6,687 nt of DNA from the NCBI GenBank assembly GCA_937891045.1, contig CALBEV010000087.1, positions 1 through 6,687 on the forward strand, given 5' to 3'. A program made the position numbers and the translations under genes. The notes under the pieces are model-generated. The model was given only the letters and a program-made list of their open reading frames with translations. It was not told the DNA's origin and searched no databases. Shown here in pieces: positions 1 to 6,687 of this stretch. This DNA is from an uncultured Burkholderiales bacterium (GTDB taxonomy: Bacteria; Pseudomonadota; Gammaproteobacteria; Burkholderiales; Burkholderiaceae). Numbering within the stretch: position 1 is the stretch's first letter; each line of letters opens with the position of its first letter.

Positions 1-3000
1 AGGCTGTCGGGCGGCGCCTCAAGCAAAGACTCGACCGCAGTGGCCGAGGACGGCGGCAGGTTCAGGCGGTTCAGGCGGGCAAACAACTGACCGGGTTGTC
101 CGCCGAAAGATTGGCGAAACGCCACATGGCCATTGAGTTCGGTGGCGTCGATGTTCGCTTGCCAGTGCGCGCCCTCACGCGTGCCGCCCGCCACCACTTG
201 GTGCAATCGGCGGTCATTGGCCACCAAGGTGTTGACCCGCAGGCCGATGCGGGTGGGCAGATAACTTTGCCATGCTGGTGGTGCGTTTTGTTGCAGCTTG
301 TTGGGCTGTGTGTTGGCCCTTGGCACCAGGGCCAACCACTCGTCCACGTCCAAGCGGTCTATGGCCATGTTGGCAATGACACCGGAGTCGGGCAGTGTGG
401 GCATTTGCTGCGGCGTGACACCCAGGCCCATGATGCCGCGCACAACTTGGGGCTCGGCCCCGCTCAGATCACGCACATACGTGAGCCGTGCCTCATTGCC
501 CAGCGCCACTTGGATTTCGTCTTGCGGCCCTTGTGCAGACGTCCGGGATTGGATTTGGACCGACAAGTTGCGTTCACTGTCCGCTGTTTTGCCCAAAGGG
601 GCGGGCCATGGCAATGCCAAGCCAGCCAGACGGCTGCGCACCGAAAGCGTGGGCTGCCCTTGTTGCCAAGCCAGTTCTGCGCTGTAGTCGGTTGCCCCGC
701 TGGCGTTTTGTGTCAGCAGGTTCAAAGGATAAAACGCCTGCGCGCCCTGCAAACCCTCGGCACTCACCCGGCCTTTGGCCTGAAACTGCAACGCGGGTGG
801 CTTGTTTCCAGTGCCAGATGGCCGCAGCCCGCCATCGATGCGCACAGGCCCACCCAACAGCTGTGCCTTCAAGGCGGCCACTCCAAAACCGGTTTGGTGA
901 AACTGCAGCGTGCCCTGCAGTTTCTCTAGCCACGGTGTGCCGGGCAAAACGCGCAAACGGGTGTCACTGAATTGCACGCTGCCTTGCACCTGAGTTTTTT
1001 GCAACGCCAGCAGTGGCAAGCGCAGATCAACGCGGGTTTTGAGGGGCCCCTCGCCTTGGGCGTGGCGCAACGCACCTGAGAGCAGTTTGTCGAGGGGCGA
1101 TTGCTGCACCAAGCGCAGCCAAGGCGCGGCGTTGCTTTGGCTTTCAGCTTGCACGCGCAGCACGGGCGCGTCGTGCATGTTGGCCATGTCCACCAAAGAG
1201 GCCTGCAGCGTGACCGCCGCGTCGCCTTCGCCCCAGCGGGCGCTGGCATCGCTCAGCTGCATGCCCAAGCCATCAAAAGTCAATTGGCCTTTCAGGGCCT
1301 GCAGCCGTGGCCAAGCAGCATCGTCCGCGTTACGCGGGGTGGTGGGCACCATGTCAAAGACAGCGTCTTTCAATTGGCCAGAAAAACGCAGCGTGCCTTC
1401 TTGTGGTGTGGCAAAGGGCAGTTTGGCCAAATCGCCGTTGAGTTGCATTTGCACCTTGTCGTATCGGCCCTTGACCAAGGCTTCGCGCAGGTAATCGCGC
1501 AGCGATTGCGGCAGGCTCAGCGGCAAGTAACGGTGGGCCGCCGAGACTTGGGCTCGGGTGATTTCGCCTTTCAGGGCCAACACACCGGGGCCTTGGCCGT
1601 TGGGCGCGGGTTGCCATTGGCCTTGCCAGGCCCCTTGCAGGTCGGCATTGGCCAGTTTGAGCTGCCATTGCGGCACATGCCACCTTTGGGCGCCTGGGGC
1701 GGAGGCCCCTTGGCGTTCCCAGCGTGCGCTGGCTTGCAGTGTTTGCAACGGCACCATGGCAGGCGACAACACACCGGGCAACCACACCGCACTGCCCGCC
1801 CCTGCGTTCAGCGCCATGTGCCCACCGGTTGGGTTCATCGTCAGTTTCAGGTCCATGCCCCGCAGGCCCGGCCAAGTGGGGCTCTGCGATGCGGACTTGG
1901 TGGCAGCCTTCGAGGCCTGTGCCGTGGCCGTTTTCGGGTACCAGCTCAGGCCTTGAACCGAGGCTTGTGCCTCGTAAGTTTCAGGCTGCCGCCAAGGCCC
2001 TTGCCAGCGCATTTGCAAATCCAACACGCGGCCTGACACGCTGCGCTCTTGCAAGGCGGGCCGCAGCGTCTGGCTCAGCGATGCATCCAGCGGCCACCCC
2101 AAGGCCAGTGTTTGCAGGGCTTGCAAGTCCAGCTGACTGGCCTTGAGCAGGCCTTTGGCAGGACGGCTGGCCTGTGCGTGCGTGACCTCCAAGGACACAT
2201 GGCCCCCTGGCCCGTGCAGACCCTGATCGTTGACAAAAGCCAGGTTGTGGGTTTCGGCCACAAAGCCTTCGGCGTGCAGCTGCAGGCCCAGCCGCCCCGA
2301 CAGTTGCTTGAATCCCAGCGGTGGTCCCTTGGGGGTCAGCTGGGCGCGCAGTCCCTTCAGGTCCACATCGGCCACGCCGCCGCGCCACTGGCCTTGGACG
2401 ATGTCGGCCCAAAGTCGCAAACTCCCCTGGCCTTGGGTCTGGGTGGGCACAGGTATCTTTTCGGCGATCAGCTGGGCGGGCACCTGCGCTTGCAGTTGCG
2501 CCAGGTCCACTTGTGGCAGCAGGGCGTAGCCCTGGCCCGACCAGTCGGCCAAGCGTGCGGCATGCACCGACAGCAAAGACCGTTTGAACTGGCCCATCAG
2601 GACAAAGCGCTTGCCCAAAAGGGCTGGTGGGGTGGCATCCAGGCGCAGCGCGTGCTGGCGTGCCGAATTGCGGATCACCAGATCCACATCCCGCAGCGTC
2701 AAGGGGGCTTGGGCACCGGGTGTTGACCCTGGCCCATGCCAGTGCACACGCCCACTGCGCACAACCACTTCGCGTTGCGAGAACAACCAGTCACCGGCGG
2801 CCGAATCTCCTTGCGGCGTGGCCCCCCACGTCATGCCCGCTATGCGCCATTGGCCGTCTGCGGTCAGCTGTACTTCCAGCTCGGGCGCGTCCAGCACCAG
2901 CTGCTCCAGCTGCCCCAGCACGGCTGAGCGCAGGCTGAGCGCCACCAGCACCCGGGGCAGGCGCAGCCCGGGGCGGCCGTGCGCGTCCAGCAGTTCGATG

Positions 3001-3275
3001 TCGCGCAGTTCAAAAGACGGGACCCAGCCGGTGCTTTGGGCTGACACCCCACCGATGCGCACAGGAACACCCAGCGATTGGCGGGCCAGGCTTTCCAGGG
3101 CAGGGCGAAATTCGGCGATTCGCGGCACAATCCAAAAATGAAGCGTCGCCCAGGCCAGGCCCAACACCAGCCCGGCGACCAGCAGGCCCCACAAAACAAG
3201 CCGAACCAGCCTCGCCAGCCAGGGGCGCAGCGGGGCTTCGGTGGGGGGCCAGGTGGGTGAAGACGGCACAAACAT
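1..3275 (-). CDS. yhdP: YhdP-family AsmA-like envelope protein (C-terminus cut off by window edge)
   Basis: About 1,091 codons read without a stop on the minus strand. The start is the ATG at 3275-3273, giving MFVPSSPTWPPTEAPLRPWL, followed by one hydrophobic anchor at about residues 23-49. This is the usual topology of the family: an inner-membrane anchor with a long periplasmic body. The body is the repetitive, beta-rich AsmA/DUF3971-like type. Family-like stretches include FELRDIELLDAHG (about residues 88-100), QGTLQFHQTG with LLGGPVRIDGG (about residues 780-810), and HWQANIDATELNGHVAFR near 120-170 of the window. An Ala/Ser/Thr/Lys-rich, probably flexible stretch lies at about residues 447-464. 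Known family members are roughly 1,270-1,400 residues, so perhaps 200-300 residues are missing to the left. E. coli YhdP acts with TamB and YdbH in phospholipid transport to the outer membrane; that role here is by homology only. No clear Shine-Dalgarno sequence precedes the ATG. Confidence 0.85.
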   Translation of the reverse strand, partial: MFVPSSPTWPPTEAPLRPWLARLVRLVLWGLLVAGLVLGLAWATLHFWIVPRIAEFRPALESLARQSLGVPVRIGGVSAQSTGWVPSFELRDIELLDAHGRPGLRLPRVLVALSLRSAVLGQLEQLVLDAPELEVQLTADGQWRIAGMTWGATPQGDSAAGDWLFSQREVVVRSGRVHWHGPGSTPGAQAPLTLRDVDLVIRNSARQHALRLDATPPALLGKRFVLMGQFKRSLLSVHAARLADWSGQGYALLPQVDLAQLQAQVPAQLIAEKIPVPTQTQGQGSLRLWADIVQGQWRGGVADVDLKGLRAQLTPKGPPLGFKQLSGRLGLQLHAEGFVAETHNLAFVNDQGLHGPGGHVSLEVTHAQASRPAKGLLKASQLDLQALQTLALGWPLDASLSQTLRPALQERSVSGRVLDLQMRWQGPWRQPETYEAQASVQGLSWYPKTATAQASKAATKSASQSPTWPGLRGMDLKLTMNPTGGHMALNAGAGSAVWLPGVLSPAMVPLQTLQASARWERQGASAPGAQRWHVPQWQLKLANADLQGAWQGQWQPAPNGQGPGVLALKGEITRAQVSAAHRYLPLSLPQSLRDYLREALVKGRYDKVQMQLNGDLAKLPFATPQEGTLRFSGQLKDAVFDMVPTTPRNADDAAWPRLQALKGQLTFDGLGMQLSDASARWGEGDAAVTLQASLVDMANMHDAPVLRVQAESQSNAAPWLRLVQQSPLDKLLSGALRHAQGEGPLKTRVDLRLPLLALQKTQVQGSVQFSDTRLRVLPGTPWLEKLQGTLQFHQTGFGVAALKAQLLGGPVRIDGGLRPSGTGNKPPALQFQAKGRVSAEGLQGAQAFYPLNLLTQNASGATDYSAELAWQQGQPTLSVRSRLAGLALPWPAPLGKTADSERNLSVQIQSRTSAQGPQDEIQVALGNEARLTYVRDLSGAEPQVVRGIMGLGVTPQQMPTLPDSGVIANMAIDRLDVDEWLALVPRANTQPNKLQQNAPPAWQSYLPTRIGLRVNTLVANDRRLHQVVAGGTREGAHWQANIDATELNGHVAFRQSFGGQPGQLFARLNRLNLPPSSATAVESLLEAPPDS

Positions 3276-3300
3276 ATGAATTAGAAAGTCAGCAGGAATT
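3276..3300. promoter_or_regulatory. 25-base divergent intergenic region between yhdP and glnE
   Basis: The start codons of two diverging genes are only 25 bases apart, too little for two complete promoters, so promoter elements must reach into the opposite coding regions. On the minus strand, CATAAT (3303-3298) matches five of six bases of the sigma-70 -10 consensus and overlaps the glnE start codon, but I see no good -35 for it. On the plus strand, TATGAA (3275-3280) is a weak -10-like match that overlaps the yhdP start. The palindrome CATATG at 3273-3278 supplies the yhdP ATG and also an ATG on the plus strand. Promoter assignment is a guess from sequence alone. Confidence 0.3.
3292..3297 (+). 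promoter_or_regulatory. Ribosome binding site of glnE
   Basis: GCAGGA lies just upstream of the ATG at 3301, with AGGA at 3294-3297. The spacing of three bases to the start codon is shorter than usual. It supports the 3301 start, which is also the first ATG after the in-frame TGA at 3277-3279. Confidence 0.5.
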
Positions 3301-6081
3301 ATGACCCGCAGCCAGTCCACGGACGAACGTTCTGACCCCGCTTCCTCAATTGTTTCACCCCCCGGTGCGCCCTGCCCTGCGCAATTGCCCCTTGATTTGT
3401 CCTTGTATTCGCGCTTTGTGCAGCGCTTGCACCGCCGCTACGCCTCTGAATTGCCGCTGCTGCCCCCCGGCCCCCCGAGCCGAGACAGCCTGAATGCGGC
3501 CTACGCCGCCTTGCAAGCCCAAGGCCTGGACACCAGCGCTGCTCTGCGTGTGCTGCGCCAGCTCACATTGGAGCGCTTGGCCAGTCTTGACTGCAGCCGC
3601 CAGGCTGACTTGGCGGTGGTCACCCACGGCATGACTTGGTTGGCCGAAGTCACGCTCGACATCGCTTGGCAGCAAGTCTCGGCAGACCTGGACGCGCTGC
3701 ACGGTGCGCCCATCAAGGCCAGCGGCGAGCGGGCCGAGATGTGGATCATCGGCATGGGCAAGCTCGGGGCCCGCGAGCTGAATGTGTCGAGCGACATCGA
3801 CCTGATTTATGTGTACGACGAAGACGGCCAGACCCGGGGCAACAGCGAAGGGCGCAACAAGGTCTCGTGCCAGGAATACTTCACCCGCGCCGTCAAGCGC
3901 ATGTACGCCCTGATTGGTGACACCACCGAGCACGGATTTGTGTTCCGCGTTGATTTGGCCCTGCGGCCCAATGGCAACTCTGGCCCCAGCGTGATGTCCT
4001 TGGACGCCTTGGAGGAATATTTCCTGGTGCAAGGCCGCGAGTGGGAGCGTTTTGCCTGGATGAAAAGCCGTGTGGTCGCGCCCCGCAGTGCGGTGGTCAA
4101 CGCATCGGCCGAGGCGCTGCGCGGCGTGGTGCTGCCCTTTGTGTTTCGCCGCTACCTCGACTACAACGTTTTCGAATCGTTGCGCACACTGCACCAACAA
4201 ATCCGCGACCACGCGGCCAAACGCAGCGCGGGCCACCCCGAACGCGCCAATGATGTGAAGCTCTCGCGCGGTGGCATCCGTGAGATCGAATTCACGGTGC
4301 AGCTGCTGCAGGTGGTGCGTGGCGGCCAGTTTCCCGAGCTGCGCACCCGCCCTACGCTGGACGCCCTGCAGCGCGTGGCCAAAGCTGGGCTCATGCCGCA
4401 GGCCACGGCCGACGCTTTGAGCGCGGCCTATGTGTTTTTGCGCCAGGTGGAGCACCGCATACAGTACCTGGACGACCAGCAAACCCATGTGCTGCCTACT
4501 CGCGACGATGACCTGGACTGGATCGCGCAGACGTTGGGGCACGCCAGCACCTGCAGTTTCTTGAGCGCGCTGGACGCACACCGCGAAGTGGTGGCGCAAG
4601 AATTTGACACGCTGCTCGGTGGTGACCGCGACTGCAAAACCTGCCATGGCAAAAATGGCAAAACCGGCCGTGAGCACGCCGAGCTCGAGGCCGTGCTGGG
4701 CGATTTCAGTGGCGCGGTGCGCACCCGTCTGGCCTTGTGGGCCGATAACCCACGCGTGTTGGCCCTGCGTGACGATGCCCGTGGGCGCCTGATGCGTTTG
4801 CTTCAGCGCACTGCCCAATGGCTGGACGAGGGGCGCGTCAGCGACGAAGCCGTGCTGCGCATGGCCGACTGGATCGAGCCCCTGCTGCGTCGCGAAAGTT
4901 ATTTGGCCCTCATGTTGGAGCGTCCTTCGGTGCACGAACGCCTTCTGCGCTTGCTGGGCGCGGCCAAATGGCCTGCCCGCTACTTGCTGCAGCACCCCGG
5001 CGTGATCGACGAGTTGGCCGGTGGCAACCTGTTTGACAGCCGCTTTGACGCGTCAGAGTTTGAAGGCGAACTGCAAGCGCGGCGTGCAGCCCTGCAACGC
5101 ACCGGAGAGGACGACGAAGAAAGCCTGCTCAATTTGCTGCGCCGCGCCCACCACGCGGAGCAGTTCCGCACACTGGCCCGTGACGTCGAAGGCGTGCTCA
5201 CCGTGGAGCAAGTGGCCGACGACTTGAGCGCTCTGGCCGATGCCGTGCTGCGCGTGACGGCCCGCTGGTGCTGGGACCGCCTGAAAAACCGCCACCGCGA
5301 CGAACCGGCGATTGCCATCATTGGCTACGGCAAATTGGGCGGCAAAGAGTTGGGTTACGGCAGCGACCTGGACATCGTTTTTGTGTACGACGATGAAGAT
5401 GAACGTGCTCAGGAAATCTACGCCAGCTACGTGCGCAAAATGATCAACTGGATGACGGTCAAAACCGCCGAAGGTGATTTGTACGAGATCGACACCGCCC
5501 TGCGCCCCAACGGCAACTCGGGCCTGCTCGTGACCCGCTTTGAAGCCTATGCCGACTACCAAGAGCAGCGCGGCAGCAACGCCGCTTGGACTTGGGAACA
5601 CCAAGCCATGACCCGCGCCCGCTTTGTCATGGGCCTGCCCAGCCTGGCGCCTCGATTTGACGCCGTGCGCCACGCCGTCATCGGCGCCCCGCGTGACGCG
5701 GCCAGCCTGAAAGCCGAAATTGTGGCCATGCGCGACAAAGTGCGCCAGGGCCACCCGGTCAAGGCCGAGCGCTTTGATGTGAAACACAGCCCCGGCGGCA
5801 TGGTGGACGCCGAGTTTGCCGTGCAATATCTGGTGCTGCTGCACACCGCCGCCCACCCGGAACTGGCCGACAACGTGGGCAACATCGCCTTGCTGATTCG
5901 CGCTGAAGCCGTGGGTTTGCTGCCCCAGGGCATCGGCCAAGCCACCGCCAACGCCTACCGCGAGCTGCGTCGCGTGCAACACCACGCCCGCCTGAACGAA
6001 GAGCCCACCGACGTGCCGATGGCCACTTTGGCCAGCGAGCGCGATGTGGTGCTGGCGCTCTGGCGCGGGGTGATGGGCTGA
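3301..6081 (+). CDS. glnE: Bifunctional glutamine synthetase adenylyltransferase / adenylyl-removase
   Basis: A complete 926-residue protein, close to the ~946 residues of E. coli GlnE. It adenylylates glutamine synthetase to switch it down when nitrogen is plentiful, and removes AMP when nitrogen is short, under control of PII and glutamine (known for the family). Two nucleotidyltransferase halves are visible. The N-terminal, deadenylylating half has GMGKLGARELNVSSDIDLIY from residue 151, with acidic residues D165, D167 and, in RVDLALRPNG, D218. The C-terminal, adenylylating half has GYGKLGGKELGYGSDLDIVF from residue 675, with D689, D691 and, in IDTALRPNG, D731. Each half is followed by a GlnD/GlnE-type helical region (LSRGGIREIEF from 321; KHSPGGMVDAEF from 828). 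All expected catalytic carboxylates are present, so both activities look intact. The first ~33 residues are probably disordered. A CKTCH motif (445-449) sits in the linker. No frameshift is seen. Confidence 0.97.
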   Translation: MTRSQSTDERSDPASSIVSPPGAPCPAQLPLDLSLYSRFVQRLHRRYASELPLLPPGPPSRDSLNAAYAALQAQGLDTSAALRVLRQLTLERLASLDCSRQADLAVVTHGMTWLAEVTLDIAWQQVSADLDALHGAPIKASGERAEMWIIGMGKLGARELNVSSDIDLIYVYDEDGQTRGNSEGRNKVSCQEYFTRAVKRMYALIGDTTEHGFVFRVDLALRPNGNSGPSVMSLDALEEYFLVQGREWERFAWMKSRVVAPRSAVVNASAEALRGVVLPFVFRRYLDYNVFESLRTLHQQIRDHAAKRSAGHPERANDVKLSRGGIREIEFTVQLLQVVRGGQFPELRTRPTLDALQRVAKAGLMPQATADALSAAYVFLRQVEHRIQYLDDQQTHVLPTRDDDLDWIAQTLGHASTCSFLSALDAHREVVAQEFDTLLGGDRDCKTCHGKNGKTGREHAELEAVLGDFSGAVRTRLALWADNPRVLALRDDARGRLMRLLQRTAQWLDEGRVSDEAVLRMADWIEPLLRRESYLALMLERPSVHERLLRLLGAAKWPARYLLQHPGVIDELAGGNLFDSRFDASEFEGELQARRAALQRTGEDDEESLLNLLRRAHHAEQFRTLARDVEGVLTVEQVADDLSALADAVLRVTARWCWDRLKNRHRDEPAIAIIGYGKLGGKELGYGSDLDIVFVYDDEDERAQEIYASYVRKMINWMTVKTAEGDLYEIDTALRPNGNSGLLVTRFEAYADYQEQRGSNAAWTWEHQAMTRARFVMGLPSLAPRFDAVRHAVIGAPRDAASLKAEIVAMRDKVRQGHPVKAERFDVKHSPGGMVDAEFAVQYLVLLHTAAHPELADNVGNIALLIRAEAVGLLPQGIGQATANAYRELRRVQHHARLNEEPTDVPMATLASERDVVLALWRGVMG

Positions 6082-6180
6082 GCGCCCCTGCCTTCGGCCC
6101 AGCCTGGGGCTGCGGTATGGCAAAACGTGAAAATCAGTCAGAAAACAGCAAGGTAACCGCCAAAATTGCCTAATAACCAA

Positions 6181-6219
6181 CACTTAAAGATTGATAATAT
6201 TTTTTTATAAGCACTAAAG
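6181..6219 (+). repeat. Near-identical direct repeat CACTTAAAG / CACTAAAG
   Basis: CACTTAAAG at 6181-6189 recurs as CACTAAAG at 6212-6219, differing by one missing T. The repeat starts are 31 bases apart, about three helical turns. The pair lies within the AT-rich upstream region of the receptor gene and overlaps its candidate promoter, so it could be an operator with two sites on the same face of the helix. It could also be chance in a low-complexity AT-rich stretch. Confidence 0.3.
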
Positions 6220-6220
6220 T
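6191..6220 (+). promoter_or_regulatory. Candidate sigma-70 promoter for the TonB-dependent receptor gene
   Basis: TTGATA at 6191-6196 matches five of six bases of the -35 consensus. TAAAGT at 6215-6220 matches four of six of the -10 consensus, after an 18-base spacer. An alternative is TATAAG (6206-6211) as -10, with a poor TTAAAG (6184-6189) 16 bases upstream. Either would give a leader of roughly 50-60 bases before the ATG at 6277. The AT-rich setting supports a promoter here, but the exact elements are uncertain. Confidence 0.35.
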
Positions 6221-6263
6221 TATACCAATGACAAAATCCAACCCTTCAGAGCGCACCAGCGCC

Positions 6264-6270
6264 AAGGAAG
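6264..6270 (+). promoter_or_regulatory. Ribosome binding site of the receptor gene
   Basis: AAGGAAG lies six bases upstream of the ATG at 6277. It is a strong Shine-Dalgarno match at normal spacing and fixes the start of the receptor gene. Confidence 0.75.
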
Positions 6271-6276
6271 TTGGCC

Positions 6277-6687
6277 ATGAAAAAAACCTTGTCATTGATT
6301 CAACTGCAACACGCCTCGTTGTTTCTGGGCGCGGCGTGCGCCATGTCCCACACATGGGCTCAAGCCAGCGATCCAGCCCCAAAGACCTACCCTTTGGTCG
6401 AGGTGGTGGAAAAGCCTCTGGAATACCGCCAGTTTGAAAAAGTGGAGATCACGGGGTCATCGATTGTTCGCAAGGAACAAACCAAAGCTTTGCCAGTGCA
6501 GCTGATCACACGCGAAGACATCCGGCGGTCTGGGGCCAGCAACATGGTCGATGTTTTGCACAACTTACCCATCATGTCCATGGTGGTCAACAGCGCCGCC
6601 ATGACCACGACCATCGGCGGTTACACCGCGGCCTCCTTGCGCGGCATGCCCGGCCAGATGACGAGGAGCAGGTCGCGGAACTCCTTC
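6277..6687 (+). CDS. TonB-dependent outer-membrane receptor, N-terminal part (runs off window edge)
   Basis: 137 codons are open from the ATG at 6277 to the window edge. The protein begins MKKTLSLIQLQHASLFLGAA, a typical Sec signal peptide with a positively charged start and a hydrophobic core. Likely cleavage is after TWA (residue 28) or AQA (residue 30). The mature N-terminus carries VEITGSSIVRKEQTKALPVQ (residues 56-75), the TonB-box-like segment that leads into the plug. Plug motifs follow: LITREDIRRSGASNMVDVL, then NLPIM and YTAASLRGM (residues 116-124). Such receptors bind a ligand at the cell surface and import it with energy from TonB-ExbB-ExbD. The ligand (siderophore, cobalamin, sugar or other) cannot be told from this fragment. 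The receptor has its own Shine-Dalgarno and an AT-rich upstream region, so it is probably transcribed separately from glnE. The last nine codons (TRSRSRNSF) do not resemble the expected LVLLNGRR-like strand of the plug. Confidence 0.85.
   Translation, partial: MKKTLSLIQLQHASLFLGAACAMSHTWAQASDPAPKTYPLVEVVEKPLEYRQFEKVEITGSSIVRKEQTKALPVQLITREDIRRSGASNMVDVLHNLPIMSMVVNSAAMTTTIGGYTAASLRGMPGQMTRSRSRNSF

Larger units (their letters stand above)
6082..6276 (+). other. Gene-free gap between glnE and the receptor gene
   Basis: This 195-base stretch holds no convincing gene. The first ~35 bases are GC-rich. They contain a small perfect hairpin, CAGCC/GGCTG with a TGG loop (6100-6112), but no T-run follows, so it is not a convincing intrinsic terminator for glnE. 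From about 6120 to 6240 the composition becomes strongly AT-rich, unlike both flanking genes. That part includes a run of seven T at 6200-6206 and the promoter-like elements listed separately. Confidence 0.6.

Noticed and set aside
96..2726. Long plus-strand open frames opposite yhdP (277, 311 and 225 codons)
   Set aside because: All are in register with the yhdP codons and arise from the same lack of TTA, CTA and TCA codons. Their translations look like reverse-complement shadows, with no domain signatures or good ribosome binding sites.
6100..6112. Hairpin after glnE as an intrinsic terminator
   Set aside because: The stem is only five base pairs with a three-base loop, and no T-run follows. 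The T-run at 6200-6206 is almost 90 bases away and has no GC-rich stem in front of it.
3355..6183. Long open frames on the minus strand across glnE (546 and 376 codons)
   Set aside because: They are exactly in register with the glnE codons. In this GC-rich gene, Leu TTA/CTA and Ser TCA codons are nearly absent, which removes antisense stops. The encoded proteins show no recognisable family, and glnE itself is unmistakable.
6331..6345. Cys21 in the receptor signal peptide as a lipobox
   Set aside because: The residues before the Cys are LGAA. There is no Leu at the -3 position, and the region fits an ordinary signal peptide with Ala-X-Ala cleavage further on.
6228..6437. 69-codon plus-strand frame starting at 6228 as a leader peptide or small gene
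   Set aside because: It overlaps the receptor start in another frame, has no Shine-Dalgarno, and its translation is polar and featureless. The receptor frame has a strong ribosome binding site and a signal peptide.

Overview
The window looks like chromosomal DNA of a Betaproteobacterium, most likely Burkholderiales and probably Comamonadaceae (inference from GC-rich codon use, the protein sequences, and the arrangement of a YhdP-type gene divergent from glnE). No tRNA, rRNA, CRISPR array or insertion sequence was seen.

Layout. Positions 1-3275 (minus strand) hold most of a very large AsmA-like/YhdP-family envelope protein. Its N-terminus and membrane anchor lie at 3275, and its C-terminus runs off the left edge. 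Only 25 bases separate it from glnE (3301-6081, plus strand), a complete 926-residue bifunctional glutamine synthetase adenylyltransferase/adenylyl-removase. After glnE comes a 195-base gene-free gap (6082-6276). Its second half is markedly AT-rich and carries promoter-like sequences, a near-perfect direct repeat and a good ribosome binding site. The last gene (6277 to the right edge, plus strand) is the N-terminus of a TonB-dependent outer-membrane receptor: signal peptide, then the start of the plug domain.

How the genes relate. GlnE controls glutamine synthetase activity in response to nitrogen status. YhdP-type proteins help move phospholipid to the outer membrane. The TonB-dependent receptor imports an unknown ligand. 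I see no evidence that they form one functional system. The yhdP/glnE pair shares a compact divergent start region, and the receptor appears to have its own promoter.

I found no convincing undescribed system. The points most worth a second look are a CxxCH motif in the GlnE inter-domain linker, the very tight divergent start region, the direct repeat upstream of the receptor, and the last ~27 bases, which do not read like the expected receptor sequence and may be an assembly artefact.
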